Shown: positions 1 through 6,708 of the stretch, piece after piece
Position numbering within the stretch: the stretch's first letter is position 1
Layout: the number at the start of each line of letters is the position of its first letter
Assembly: GCA_002317475.1 (NCBI GenBank)
Contig: DCIS01000127.1
Span: forward strand, 1-11,177
Length of the DNA stretch: 11,177 bases
Reading direction: 5' to 3'
Source: Prevotellaceae bacterium UBA1720
Lineage (GTDB): Bacteria > Bacteroidota > Bacteroidia > Bacteroidales > Bacteroidaceae
Position numbers and translations under genes: made by a program
The notes under the pieces: generated by a model
Databases searched by the model: none
Told to the model about the DNA's origin: nothing
Seen by the model: the letters and a program-made list of their open reading frames with translations, nothing else

Positions 1-35
1 GAAAAAACAACCAATATTATTTTATTTATAAAACA

Positions 36-146
36 ATGAAAAAGATTTTTTCTCTTGCGCTGCTATGTGCAGCCATGATGGCATCCTCACAGGTTTATGC
101 CAGCGAGATTGAAAAACTAAGTAATGGAAGAAACCGTCAACACTGA
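36..146 (+). pseudogene. Detached signal-peptide fragment of the following beta-barrel gene
   Basis: An ATG at 36 opens a 36-codon frame that encodes a textbook Sec signal peptide: MKK, a hydrophobic core rich in Leu, Ala and Met, and a VYA-S signal peptidase I site. It runs out of frame at the TGA at 144-146. The barrel protein in the next frame (ATG at 124) has no export signal of its own. The two frames overlap at 121-143, and one extra base there would explain the break. Removing one G of the GG at 126-127 would read Ser-Asn-Glu-Glu-Thr straight into the barrel. I infer that this is the 5' end of one gene, 36-813, broken by a real or sequencing-derived +1 frameshift. Confidence 0.7.
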
Positions 147-813
147 TGGTAACAAGAAAGCGGGCGATTTCCTCGAAGAGCCTCTGTTCAGCAAATCTTC
201 ATCACGTGACAACTATTTCTGCATTGCCAAGGGTATGGGCCTTGGTCTGGGTTTCATTGGCACATTGGGCACCTCTGATGAGATGGAGACTAATATGGGA
301 CGTAGCATCGAGGTAGACTGGAACCTTTTTAACCTGGGTTACAAGTTCAAGGGTAATAACAGCGTGAGCCTGGGTCTGGGTCTGATGTGGCGTAACTACC
401 GCATGACAAACGACAAGTACTTCATGCTTGATGGAGACAAGGTGGAGATTGGCAAGTATCTCATCGGCGTTGATGGTAAGTACTCTCGCCTGCACTCATT
501 CTCTCTGACTCTCCCTGTTCTGTACAGACATGCTTGGAACAGTGGTTGGAACATCACTGCCGGTGCCGAGATGATGATCAGCAGTCTGAAGTCAAAGTAC
601 TACAGCGTAAAGACTCGCGTCGACGCAGGTGAATATGAGAATACAACTGTTCAGAGAGGTGTGAAGTTCAATCCCTTCACTGTCAATGCTGTGGCTTGTG
701 TAGCTTACAAGCACGTGGGTCTCTACGTAAGATACTCACCCATGGATGTCCTCGACAAGGGTTATGGTCCTTCATTCCAGTCACTCTCTGTAGGTTTCCG
801 TCTCATCCCCTAA
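124..813 (+). CDS. Outer-membrane beta-barrel protein (frameshifted from its signal peptide)
   Basis: This 229-residue frame looks like a small outer-membrane barrel. After an acidic linker of about 25 residues it has alternating hydrophobic and polar strands rich in Gly and aromatics: GLGLGFIG near 39, SLGLGLMWRNY near 83, SLTLPVLYRHAW near 127, NITAGAEMMI near 143, FTVNAVACVAY near 186 and VGLYVRYSP near 198. It ends in a final strand, SLSVGFRLIP. The ATG at 124 is only the first start in this frame. A stop codon lies at 118-120, and the missing signal peptide is in another frame at 36, so the intact protein would be about 258 residues. It is followed after 17 bases by the next envelope gene and is probably cotranscribed with it. 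The ligand or role cannot be read from the sequence. Barrel call likely; function unknown. Confidence 0.7.
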   Translation: MEETVNTDGNKKAGDFLEEPLFSKSSSRDNYFCIAKGMGLGLGFIGTLGTSDEMETNMGRSIEVDWNLFNLGYKFKGNNSVSLGLGLMWRNYRMTNDKYFMLDGDKVEIGKYLIGVDGKYSRLHSFSLTLPVLYRHAWNSGWNITAGAEMMISSLKSKYYSVKTRVDAGEYENTTVQRGVKFNPFTVNAVACVAYKHVGLYVRYSPMDVLDKGYGPSFQSLSVGFRLIP

Positions 814-830
814 TAGGTAGTGCTTAGCGT

Positions 831-2225
831 ATGACTAAACATCGAATATACCATCTGTGTGTAGCACTGCTGTCTCTGGCAGCAGTGCTTACCCCTTCCT
901 TTTCCTTTGCTCAGAGTGATTTGGTAATGCCCTTGAAGGCAGACTCCCTCGAGAGGCTTTACCTCAACATCCCCATCATGGATTTACCCTATCAGGTGAC
1001 GGTGGCCAAGGAGACCGGGAATGGATGGAATGCGTTCTACAACCAATCAATGGCCTCCTCGCTGGAACTGAGCGAAGACCTCCATGTGGCCAGTCATTAC
1101 GCTATTCGCAAGATATGCAAGGAACGTCAGTATTCACGTCTGGCCATCTATGCCTGGGACTTCCTGTCCATGTATCTGCCTTTCGGCACAGGATGGACTC
1201 ACGAAGAGTATCATCGTGCTGTGATGGGACTGCGTGGCGTATCGAGCTTCGACGAGATATGGAAGATGCAGCTTTTTGCCTCCACCGTATCTGTCTCGCA
1301 CGAAACGGACGAGGGCATGGAGCGTCTGCACGACTTTTATATCAAGGATTTCATACGCATGAATGCCGCCGGCCTGGAGGGTCAGTCACACCTGAATCAA
1401 CGCCTGCAACGCAATGACTTCTTCTATCACCGTTACATGATGAACGAACTGACGATGTGGATGAATGTCATCAACAACTACTTTTACCTCGACGGTTGTG
1501 CTGACCCCGAGACAGACGAGATGGTAAACGAGATGAACGAGGAGGAGACACAGGTGAAACAGCGTGACTTCACCGGCATGGACCTCTCTGCCTGGGCTTA
1601 CGAACTGTTCCATCCTGGTGTAGCCTACGCACAGCGTGGCACACATCCCAGCGGCGTGGGCACCAACCGTTACATCACCTATGATATGATTGGCGAAGAG
1701 GGTGTGGCGTACCTCAAGAAGCAGAGCCGTCGCGAGTGGCTGAATGCCCTGTCGCCCATGATGATTGGCATCAGACGTATTCCCTTGTTCCAGACCAAGG
1801 CAGGTCAATGGTATGGCAACTTTGCCGGTCGTCATTATCTGACCCATTATGGAGATGATATCTCCGTCGACCTGATGCTGGAGACCCCGAAGCTCAACTT
1901 CATCGTGGCTCCACACATCTACAGCAACTACGTCAAGAGCTTTCCTGGCATGGAGTTCGCCATCGAGGACAAGAGGTTCATGAATGACCGTATACGCCTT
2001 AGTGCCACCACACAACTCTGGTCACAGCCAGAGGAGTTTAGCAGCACCAAGGGTAAATTCGGAGGACTGATCTCTGCCGATGTATCCTATGCCTTCTCCC
2101 ACCGATGGGAGGCATACGCTCAACTCACGGGCAAGACCGATGGTTGGGTGGCAGGCAATGTCTACCTGGACAAGAACCTCTCCCTGCGTGGCGGACTGCG
2201 CTGGAAAATAAACAAAGTTTATTAA
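831..2225 (+). CDS. Exported protein with HEXXH motif and barrel-like C-terminus
   Basis: This 464-residue protein has an N-terminal signal peptide (core VALLSLAAVL, cleavage after SFA near residue 27). The middle part is mostly helical. Residues 124-128 are HEEYH, an exact HExxH zinc-metalloprotease signature, just after a hydrophobic stretch (YAWDFLSMYLPFG) and followed by RAVMGLRG. A third zinc ligand is not certain; E183 (GLEGQ) is one candidate. From about 340 to the end, short alternating strands (ISVDLMLE, LNFIVAPHIYSNY, GGLISADVSYAF, WEAYAQLTG, LSLRGGLRWKI) resemble part of an outer-membrane barrel. I recognise no named family. HExxH motifs also occur by chance, so protease activity is only a hypothesis. 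The position between a barrel gene and three surface lipoproteins supports an envelope role. Confidence 0.72.
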   Translation: MTKHRIYHLCVALLSLAAVLTPSFSFAQSDLVMPLKADSLERLYLNIPIMDLPYQVTVAKETGNGWNAFYNQSMASSLELSEDLHVASHYAIRKICKERQYSRLAIYAWDFLSMYLPFGTGWTHEEYHRAVMGLRGVSSFDEIWKMQLFASTVSVSHETDEGMERLHDFYIKDFIRMNAAGLEGQSHLNQRLQRNDFFYHRYMMNELTMWMNVINNYFYLDGCADPETDEMVNEMNEEETQVKQRDFTGMDLSAWAYELFHPGVAYAQRGTHPSGVGTNRYITYDMIGEEGVAYLKKQSRREWLNALSPMMIGIRRIPLFQTKAGQWYGNFAGRHYLTHYGDDISVDLMLETPKLNFIVAPHIYSNYVKSFPGMEFAIEDKRFMNDRIRLSATTQLWSQPEEFSSTKGKFGGLISADVSYAFSHRWEAYAQLTGKTDGWVAGNVYLDKNLSLRGGLRWKINKVY

Positions 2226-2252
2226 TTACAAATTATAAGTTATAAATTATAA
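2225..2252 (+). repeat. Four 7-base tandem repeats before the lipoprotein array
   Basis: Four consecutive heptamers, ATTACAA, ATTATAA, GTTATAA and ATTATAA, fill the gap between the stop of the preceding gene and an A-run before the ATG at 2259. The first unit overlaps the last base of the stop codon. The stretch is almost pure A+T and forms the leader of the first lipoprotein gene. Tandem units of this kind can change copy number by slippage. Any effect on expression is inference. Confidence 0.75.
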
Positions 2253-2258
2253 AAAAAA

Positions 2259-3425
2259 ATGAAGAAGACATTTCTTTACGTGATGATGGCTGCTATGGCC
2301 CTCTTCACATGCACGATGAGCTCGTGCAGCGATGATGACGATTCAAAGAACAACGAGGCCGAGGAGGCTGCTGTGATTGATAATATCAACCAGTGCATCC
2401 TGAACAACTTCGTAGTGCTGGACGGTGATAACAACCTGGCTCGCGAGGGTCTGTATGGCGGTCACAAGGATGCAGCAGACACCACCTCCTTCCTCTTCCA
2501 GGTAGCAGATGCCGAGGCTGCCGTGAAGTTCTACAATGCCTTGATGCCCGACTCGCTGGTCAGCAAGGTGAAGGTGGACGGTCAGAAGCGCACCCTCAGC
2601 TACACCCAGGAGGGTAAGCAGTACACCATGATCTATGCTCCCGCCACAGGTGAGAACATTGCCACCATCACCCTGCCCAACGTGGAAGGTTATAACAAGT
2701 ATGCACGCACCGTGCAGTTGCGAGACCATGTCAGCGACAACGGAATAAGTGCTGCACAATTCAAGGCCAAGTACACCTTAGGTAAGGGCTACAGACTGGA
2801 ACATGCCAATATACTTGTGCCGGATGACGTTGAAGAAGGAAAAATCCTGCATTATTATACTTTGGCAGATGAGATACATAGTCCATTATTCCACTGTATG
2901 TTCAACAACGGAAAGATAGCATTGCTTGTTTACTTCCCCGAATTTAACAATGAGGCTGATCGTACGGACAAGCTAGTGCCTCCTATGGTTGATGAAAATG
3001 AAATAGATGAATATGGAATCAAATTTTATCCTGTTAACCGCCTCAACACCAATCAATGCTACAACAACAATGAAGATGAAGACGGTTTCAACAAATTTCT
3101 ACCCACTATGGCTGAGTTCAAGTGTATCGAAGACAATCTACAAGACTTTGTAACTGCCTATAACAAAGAGAATAACGCAGATCTGCTTGACGGCGAACAA
3201 TACAACAAGAGAACCAGTCCTGCAAAGATCATGAAAACTCTGGCTCCTGGCATTGACAAGGACCAAGCCTATAGTTATTATGCCACGTGTGAAACCAAAA
3301 ACAGCTTGTTCGACAACAAAAAAGTGCATTGTTTCCGATTCTCAAGCACAGATGATCTTTGGGTAAACAAGAATCACAAGAATTATCTGTCCGTAGCGTA
3401 TATCTGTATCAAACAAAATAAATAA
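2259..3425 (+). CDS. Surface lipoprotein, array copy A (conserved N-half, variable C-half)
   Basis: This 388-residue lipoprotein has signal peptide residues 1-22, lipobox MSSC with lipidated C23, then SDDDD, an acidic tail like the Bacteroidota lipoprotein export signal; surface display is therefore likely. Residues 24-168 form the domain shared with the next two genes (INQC near 46, VDGQKRTLSYTQEGKQYTM, QLRDHVSDN). Residues 170-260 are poorly conserved; from TNQCY (264-268) similarity returns weakly, with a LPT motif, ATCETKN (342-348) and a terminal beta-rich segment. C46, C213, C267 and C344 are conserved in all three proteins. Base composition changes along the gene: 54% GC at 2581-2700 against 39% at 2881-3060 by hand count. 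Its stop overlaps the next start by one base. Family not recognised; function unknown. Confidence 0.85.
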   Translation: MKKTFLYVMMAAMALFTCTMSSCSDDDDSKNNEAEEAAVIDNINQCILNNFVVLDGDNNLAREGLYGGHKDAADTTSFLFQVADAEAAVKFYNALMPDSLVSKVKVDGQKRTLSYTQEGKQYTMIYAPATGENIATITLPNVEGYNKYARTVQLRDHVSDNGISAAQFKAKYTLGKGYRLEHANILVPDDVEEGKILHYYTLADEIHSPLFHCMFNNGKIALLVYFPEFNNEADRTDKLVPPMVDENEIDEYGIKFYPVNRLNTNQCYNNNEDEDGFNKFLPTMAEFKCIEDNLQDFVTAYNKENNADLLDGEQYNKRTSPAKIMKTLAPGIDKDQAYSYYATCETKNSLFDNKKVHCFRFSSTDDLWVNKNHKNYLSVAYICIKQNK

Positions 3426-4588
3426 TGAAAAAGACTTTCCTTTACGTGTTGATGGCTGCAGCAGCCCTCTTCACCAGCACGATGAGCTCGTGCAGCGATG
3501 ATGATGACACAAAGAACAACGAGGCCGAGGAGGCGATGATTGATGACATCAACCAGTGCATACTGAACAACTTTGTAGTGCTGGACGGTGATAACAACTT
3601 CCTACGCGAGGGTCTGTATGGCGGTCACAAGGATGCTGCAGACACCACCTCCTTCCTCTTCCAGGTAGCAGATGCCGAGGCTGCCGTGAAGTTCTACAAC
3701 GCCTTGATGCCCGACTCGCTGGTCAGCAAGGTGAAGGTGGACGGTCAGAAGCGCACCCTCAGCTACACCCAGGAGGGCAAGCAGTACACCATGATCTATG
3801 CTCCCGCTACAGGTGAGAACATTGCCACCATCACCCTGCCCAACGTGGAAGGTTATAACAAGTATGCACGCACCGTGCAGCTGCGCGACCATGTCAGCGA
3901 CAACGCTTTGAGTGCAGCACAATTCCAGGAAAAGTACTACGTAGGCAAATGCTATTGGCTTAACAACAGAAAACTGCCCGTGACGAATTACCTTAATACT
4001 TCAACGGCAAAATACCTGACCAAATCTACGGACAACCAGGACTCACAGAACCGCTATGCTGTTCCCTCATTCTGCGTTTACAACGATGGAAACAATGCCT
4101 TGTTCATGTATATACCCATGTCCGGTTTGAACAGCGAACGCCAAGACTATGTGGTGCTGAAGAAGAATGAGTCAGGTGAGTATTTAAATAGCGAAAGGTA
4201 CTATGCCTTAAATACGCTCACTACCAACCAGTGTTACGACAACATTGCAGCAGGCGGCTACAACGAGTTCCTGCCTACCACAAAGGAACTGAGATTGATA
4301 CGTGACAATTTCACCACCTTCGTAAATAACTACAATAGACTGAATGCTGCAACTTTACCCACAGAAGGACTTGCACTCTATACAAACATGAACCAAATTC
4401 TGCGTGTCTTCTCAAGTAACATTGAAATGTACGACGTTAATTTTGCCACTTGTGAAACCAAGAACGGACTGTTTATCAAGAAACAAGTGAAGTTCGTCGA
4501 TTTCGCGATGGGAAATGAATATTGGAAAAACAAGAACAGTGAGGAGACGCTTAAAGTTGTCTACATTTTCATTGTTCCAAACAAATAG
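3425..4588 (+). CDS. Surface lipoprotein, array copy B
   Basis: This 387-residue protein has lipobox MSSC with lipidated C23, followed by SDDDDTKNNE, so it is probably exported to the cell surface. Residues 62-160 are identical in protein sequence to the matching part of copy A. The region 165-260 is unrelated or nearly so to A and C; it is rich in Asn, Ser, Thr and Tyr. The C-terminal part again has TNQCY (267-271), a LPT motif, ATCETKNGLF (341-350) and a terminal beta-rich segment ending in IVPNK. The conserved cysteines are C45, C217, C270 and C343. Translation is probably coupled to copy A: the stop of A and this ATG share one base (TAATG). The gap to copy C is six bases. Function unknown; receptor, adhesin or immune-exposed antigen are possibilities only. 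Confidence 0.85.
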   Translation: MKKTFLYVLMAAAALFTSTMSSCSDDDDTKNNEAEEAMIDDINQCILNNFVVLDGDNNFLREGLYGGHKDAADTTSFLFQVADAEAAVKFYNALMPDSLVSKVKVDGQKRTLSYTQEGKQYTMIYAPATGENIATITLPNVEGYNKYARTVQLRDHVSDNALSAAQFQEKYYVGKCYWLNNRKLPVTNYLNTSTAKYLTKSTDNQDSQNRYAVPSFCVYNDGNNALFMYIPMSGLNSERQDYVVLKKNESGEYLNSERYYALNTLTTNQCYDNIAAGGYNEFLPTTKELRLIRDNFTTFVNNYNRLNAATLPTEGLALYTNMNQILRVFSSNIEMYDVNFATCETKNGLFIKKQVKFVDFAMGNEYWKNKNSEETLKVVYIFIVPNK

Positions 4589-4594
4589 TAAATA

Positions 4595-5899
4595 ATGAAA
4601 AAGACATTCCTCTACGTGATGATGGCTGCAACAGCCCTCTTCACATGCACGATGACCTCGTGCAGCGATGATGACGACACAAAGAACAACGAGGCCGAGG
4701 AGGCAATGATTGATGATATCAACCAGTGCATCATGAACAACTTCCTGGTGATGGGTACCGATTCGCTTGGGAACACGGTGATTCGAAAGGGTCTCTACGG
4801 TGTAACAAGAGATGCCGCTGATGCCACCTCCTTCATCTGCCAGGTGGCTGATGCAGAGGCTGCCGTGAAGTTCTTCAACAATCTGATGCCAGACTCAATG
4901 GTCAGCAAGGTGAAGGTGGACGGACAGAAGCGCACCCTCAGCTATACCCAGGAGGGTAAGCAGTACACCATGACATACGCTCCCGCCACAGGTGAGAACA
5001 TTGCCACTATCACCCTGCCCAACGTGGACATTTATAATAAGTATGCACGCACCGTGCAGCTACGTGACCATGTCAGCGACAACGCTACAGCAGCAGAATT
5101 CCAGCAGCAATATCAAGTTGGCGATGCTTATCAGCTGGGAGGTTGTAAGTTGTACATATCCGCTCCCAAGTATTTCGCTTACACTTCAGATAAGTACAAT
5201 AATGGGGAACTGTACTCCTACGATGAGGATTATTTTGATCGTTACATGTACACTACCAACGTTGACTATGCGTATGATAATGATGATGAATACGATGACG
5301 ATGATGATGATGACGATGACTACTCGGATGATTCTGAGGAACCGGAATATGAAATAAACCTGCCAGAAGCATATCATTCCCCCTATTACTATTGCGTGTA
5401 TAACAACGGTACAACAGCTATGTTCGTCTATGTACCCAACGACCACGATATAGTATATCGCAAGGACCATTTGCGCGATACTTTTAATAAGCAAATGAAA
5501 GTTTACCCTATTGAAAAGTTCACCACCAACCAGTGTTATGACAAAAGAAAAGATGGGGGTCTAAACGAGTTGCTACCCACATCCGCTGAGTTGAAGGCCT
5601 TGTACAACAACTTCCCCGACTTCGTCAATGCCTACAACCGACGATTTAACAAGAACCTGAATCCCAGATCAGTTGCCAGTTCCCTGATCAGCATCTTTGA
5701 TCGTGAAAACTCACTCCAGCTCAATGCCGCTACTTGTGAAACCAAGAACGGACTGTTTAGCAGAAAGCAAGTGAAATACGTGAGTCTGGCCAGTGGAGAA
5801 GAGGAATGGATGAACAAGAACCATACCAACATGCTTGACGTGGTGTACATCCGTATCCTCACCAACGTGGATGAAAGCGAGTGGGTAATTGTTGAATAA
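4595..5899 (+). CDS. Surface lipoprotein, array copy C, with poly-Asp segment
   Basis: This 434-residue protein is the longest copy. The lipobox is MTSC with lipidated C23, then SDDDDTKNNE. Its N-domain differs from A and B at residues 50-100 but is almost identical at 102-163, a patchy pattern. The variable region (about 170-265) is Tyr-rich and contains an acidic insert at 228-249 with nine consecutive Asp (234-242), absent from the other copies. The C-terminal part retains TNQCY (311-315), LPT and ATCETKNGLF. The conserved cysteines are C45, C267, C314 and C381. The end differs from A and B: an extra TNVDESEWVIVE tail. A terminator follows 10 bases after the stop, so this is the last gene of the unit. 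The acidic insert could bind divalent cations or act as a spacer; neither is shown. Confidence 0.85.
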   Translation: MKKTFLYVMMAATALFTCTMTSCSDDDDTKNNEAEEAMIDDINQCIMNNFLVMGTDSLGNTVIRKGLYGVTRDAADATSFICQVADAEAAVKFFNNLMPDSMVSKVKVDGQKRTLSYTQEGKQYTMTYAPATGENIATITLPNVDIYNKYARTVQLRDHVSDNATAAEFQQQYQVGDAYQLGGCKLYISAPKYFAYTSDKYNNGELYSYDEDYFDRYMYTTNVDYAYDNDDEYDDDDDDDDDYSDDSEEPEYEINLPEAYHSPYYYCVYNNGTTAMFVYVPNDHDIVYRKDHLRDTFNKQMKVYPIEKFTTNQCYDKRKDGGLNELLPTSAELKALYNNFPDFVNAYNRRFNKNLNPRSVASSLISIFDRENSLQLNAATCETKNGLFSRKQVKYVSLASGEEEWMNKNHTNMLDVVYIRILTNVDESEWVIVE

Positions 5900-5909
5900 G
5901 AGTAGTCTT

Positions 5910-5936
5910 AAGGTGGGTTTTATAAAATCCCACCTT
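5910..5936 (+). terminator. Hairpin terminator between convergent genes
   Basis: AAGGTGGG at 5910-5917 pairs perfectly with CCCACCTT at 5929-5936, with extra T-A pairs inside the loop side. T-rich sequence (TTTAATTATT) follows on the plus strand. The hairpin lies between the stop of lipoprotein C and the stop of the minus-strand gene. It sits where both transcripts end and may serve both directions. Confidence 0.75.
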
Positions 5937-5939
5937 TAA

Positions 5940-6683
5940 TTATTCCTTTACTCTACCGACATACTCTTTGTATTCTGCCTCAGATACACCGGCTAACTTC
6001 AGCATCTGCTCGTAGAAGTAGTCGTTCTTTTCCTTTCGCTCGGATAAAGCTGCATACTGAATCTTGAACATATAGTCGGTGAGGAGATGCTCGGTCAGGA
6101 GTTCCTCGACAATCTGATGCAGAGCCTTGCCGTCAATGATCTGTTTGTTCTTAGCCTCTTGCAGGATGGTGCGATGCTGCGAATAGAGGGAGTTGATCAA
6201 CTCAAAGGACTCCTTGTCAAACTGCAGGTACATGGCAAAACGCTGGTAAGCATCGACATCAGCAAACTGGTGAACAATCTGAGCATCAAAAAAGTACAGT
6301 TCGGAATGACCTTGCTTCGAGAACAAACGACACTCGCCCAGTTTGTTCATCTCCTTACGCAGGACATCTTCGGGCACACGACTCAAATCTTGTTCATTCT
6401 CCCAATAGAGGTTGATGAGATTCTCCACTACGGCAAGGTGGGTGTTGAAGACTGAATCCGTCTTCTCCAGCATATCACCATCAACCTCAATGCTGCGAAT
6501 GGCATTGAGCATCACTTCGCGTGACTGCTCATGTGACTTGCGATAGTCGAAGAAGAAGGCGATACCAAAGGTAAGTACGATACCGATGACACGGCCCTTA
6601 TTATATGTATTATGATGTTTTATTGTTCCAAAACGTAACAGATAAGTGAATTTTAGCGATATATACAATTTGGAACAATACAT
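5940..6683 (-). CDS. Membrane-anchored protein of unknown function
   Basis: The frame encodes up to 247 residues. After a Lys/Arg-Gly pair near 29-31 there is one hydrophobic segment (VIGIVLTFGIAFFF, 32-45), then DYRKSHEQ and a long, mostly helical, charged domain with no Cys-rich or catalytic motif that I recognise. The layout suggests a single N-terminal membrane helix with a soluble domain of about 195 residues. The start is doubtful: the first 20-odd codons are AT-rich, look non-coding and overlap a 12-base inverted repeat. The sequence at codons 21-24 (ATA AAA CAT CAT) would be a natural start if the ATA were ATG. A start at TTG codon 6 or a non-standard ATA start cannot be excluded. The coding body is solid; the 5' end is not. 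Confidence 0.75.
   Translation of the reverse strand: MYCSKLYISLKFTYLLRFGTIKHHNTYNKGRVIGIVLTFGIAFFFDYRKSHEQSREVMLNAIRSIEVDGDMLEKTDSVFNTHLAVVENLINLYWENEQDLSRVPEDVLRKEMNKLGECRLFSKQGHSELYFFDAQIVHQFADVDAYQRFAMYLQFDKESFELINSLYSQHRTILQEAKNKQIIDGKALHQIVEELLTEHLLTDYMFKIQYAALSERKEKNDYFYEQMLKLAGVSEAEYKEYVGRVKE
6621..6680. repeat. Perfect 12-base inverted repeat with 36-base spacer
   Basis: TATTGTTCCAAA at 6621-6632 is repeated as TTTGGAACAATA at 6669-6680. The spacer is 36 bases and AT-rich. The pair lies between, or at the edge of, two divergently oriented genes, upstream of the TAAATTTG promoter at 6709-6716 and over the doubtful 5' end of the minus-strand gene. It could be a paired operator, a small invertible segment or a chance palindrome. 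Confidence 0.6.
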
Positions 6684-6708
6684 ATTTTAATGATTAAACA
6701 AATTTTAA

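Larger units (their letters stand above)
2259..5899 (+). repeat. Tandem array of three paralogous lipoprotein genes
   Basis: Three genes start at 2259, 3425 and 4595, giving start-to-start distances of 1166 and 1170 bases. Each opens with almost the same ATGAAAAAGAC-type start and signal peptide. Both internal junctions carry AAATAATGAAAAAGAC. The N-terminal coding halves are near identical at the DNA level: 2445-2741 and 3608-3904 differ at six positions in 297, all synonymous. After about 2741, 3904 and 5083 the copies diverge sharply, with islands of similarity returning near the C termini. Copies B and C share an exact 28-base block at 4448-4475 and 5732-5759. This fits tandem duplication plus selective gene conversion of the 5' halves or diversification of the 3' halves. 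Confidence 0.85.

Noticed and set aside
1386..2015. Minus-strand 209-codon frame opposite the HEEYH gene
   Set aside because: Antisense shadow; composition follows the codon pattern of the plus-strand gene and the product has no recognisable domain.
2343..3922. Paired minus-strand frames opposite lipoproteins A and B with similar products
   Set aside because: Their similarity only mirrors the near-identical plus-strand N-halves; no promoter or start context.
4992..5357. Plus-strand 121-codon frame rich in Met and Thr inside lipoprotein C
   Set aside because: It is an out-of-frame shadow of the GAY-rich coding sequence (ATG ATG ATG reading); no independent start signal.
2259..5899. Shufflon or CRISPR-like array
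   Set aside because: Units are full genes with start and stop codons and no recombinase gene or short spaced repeats are present in the window.
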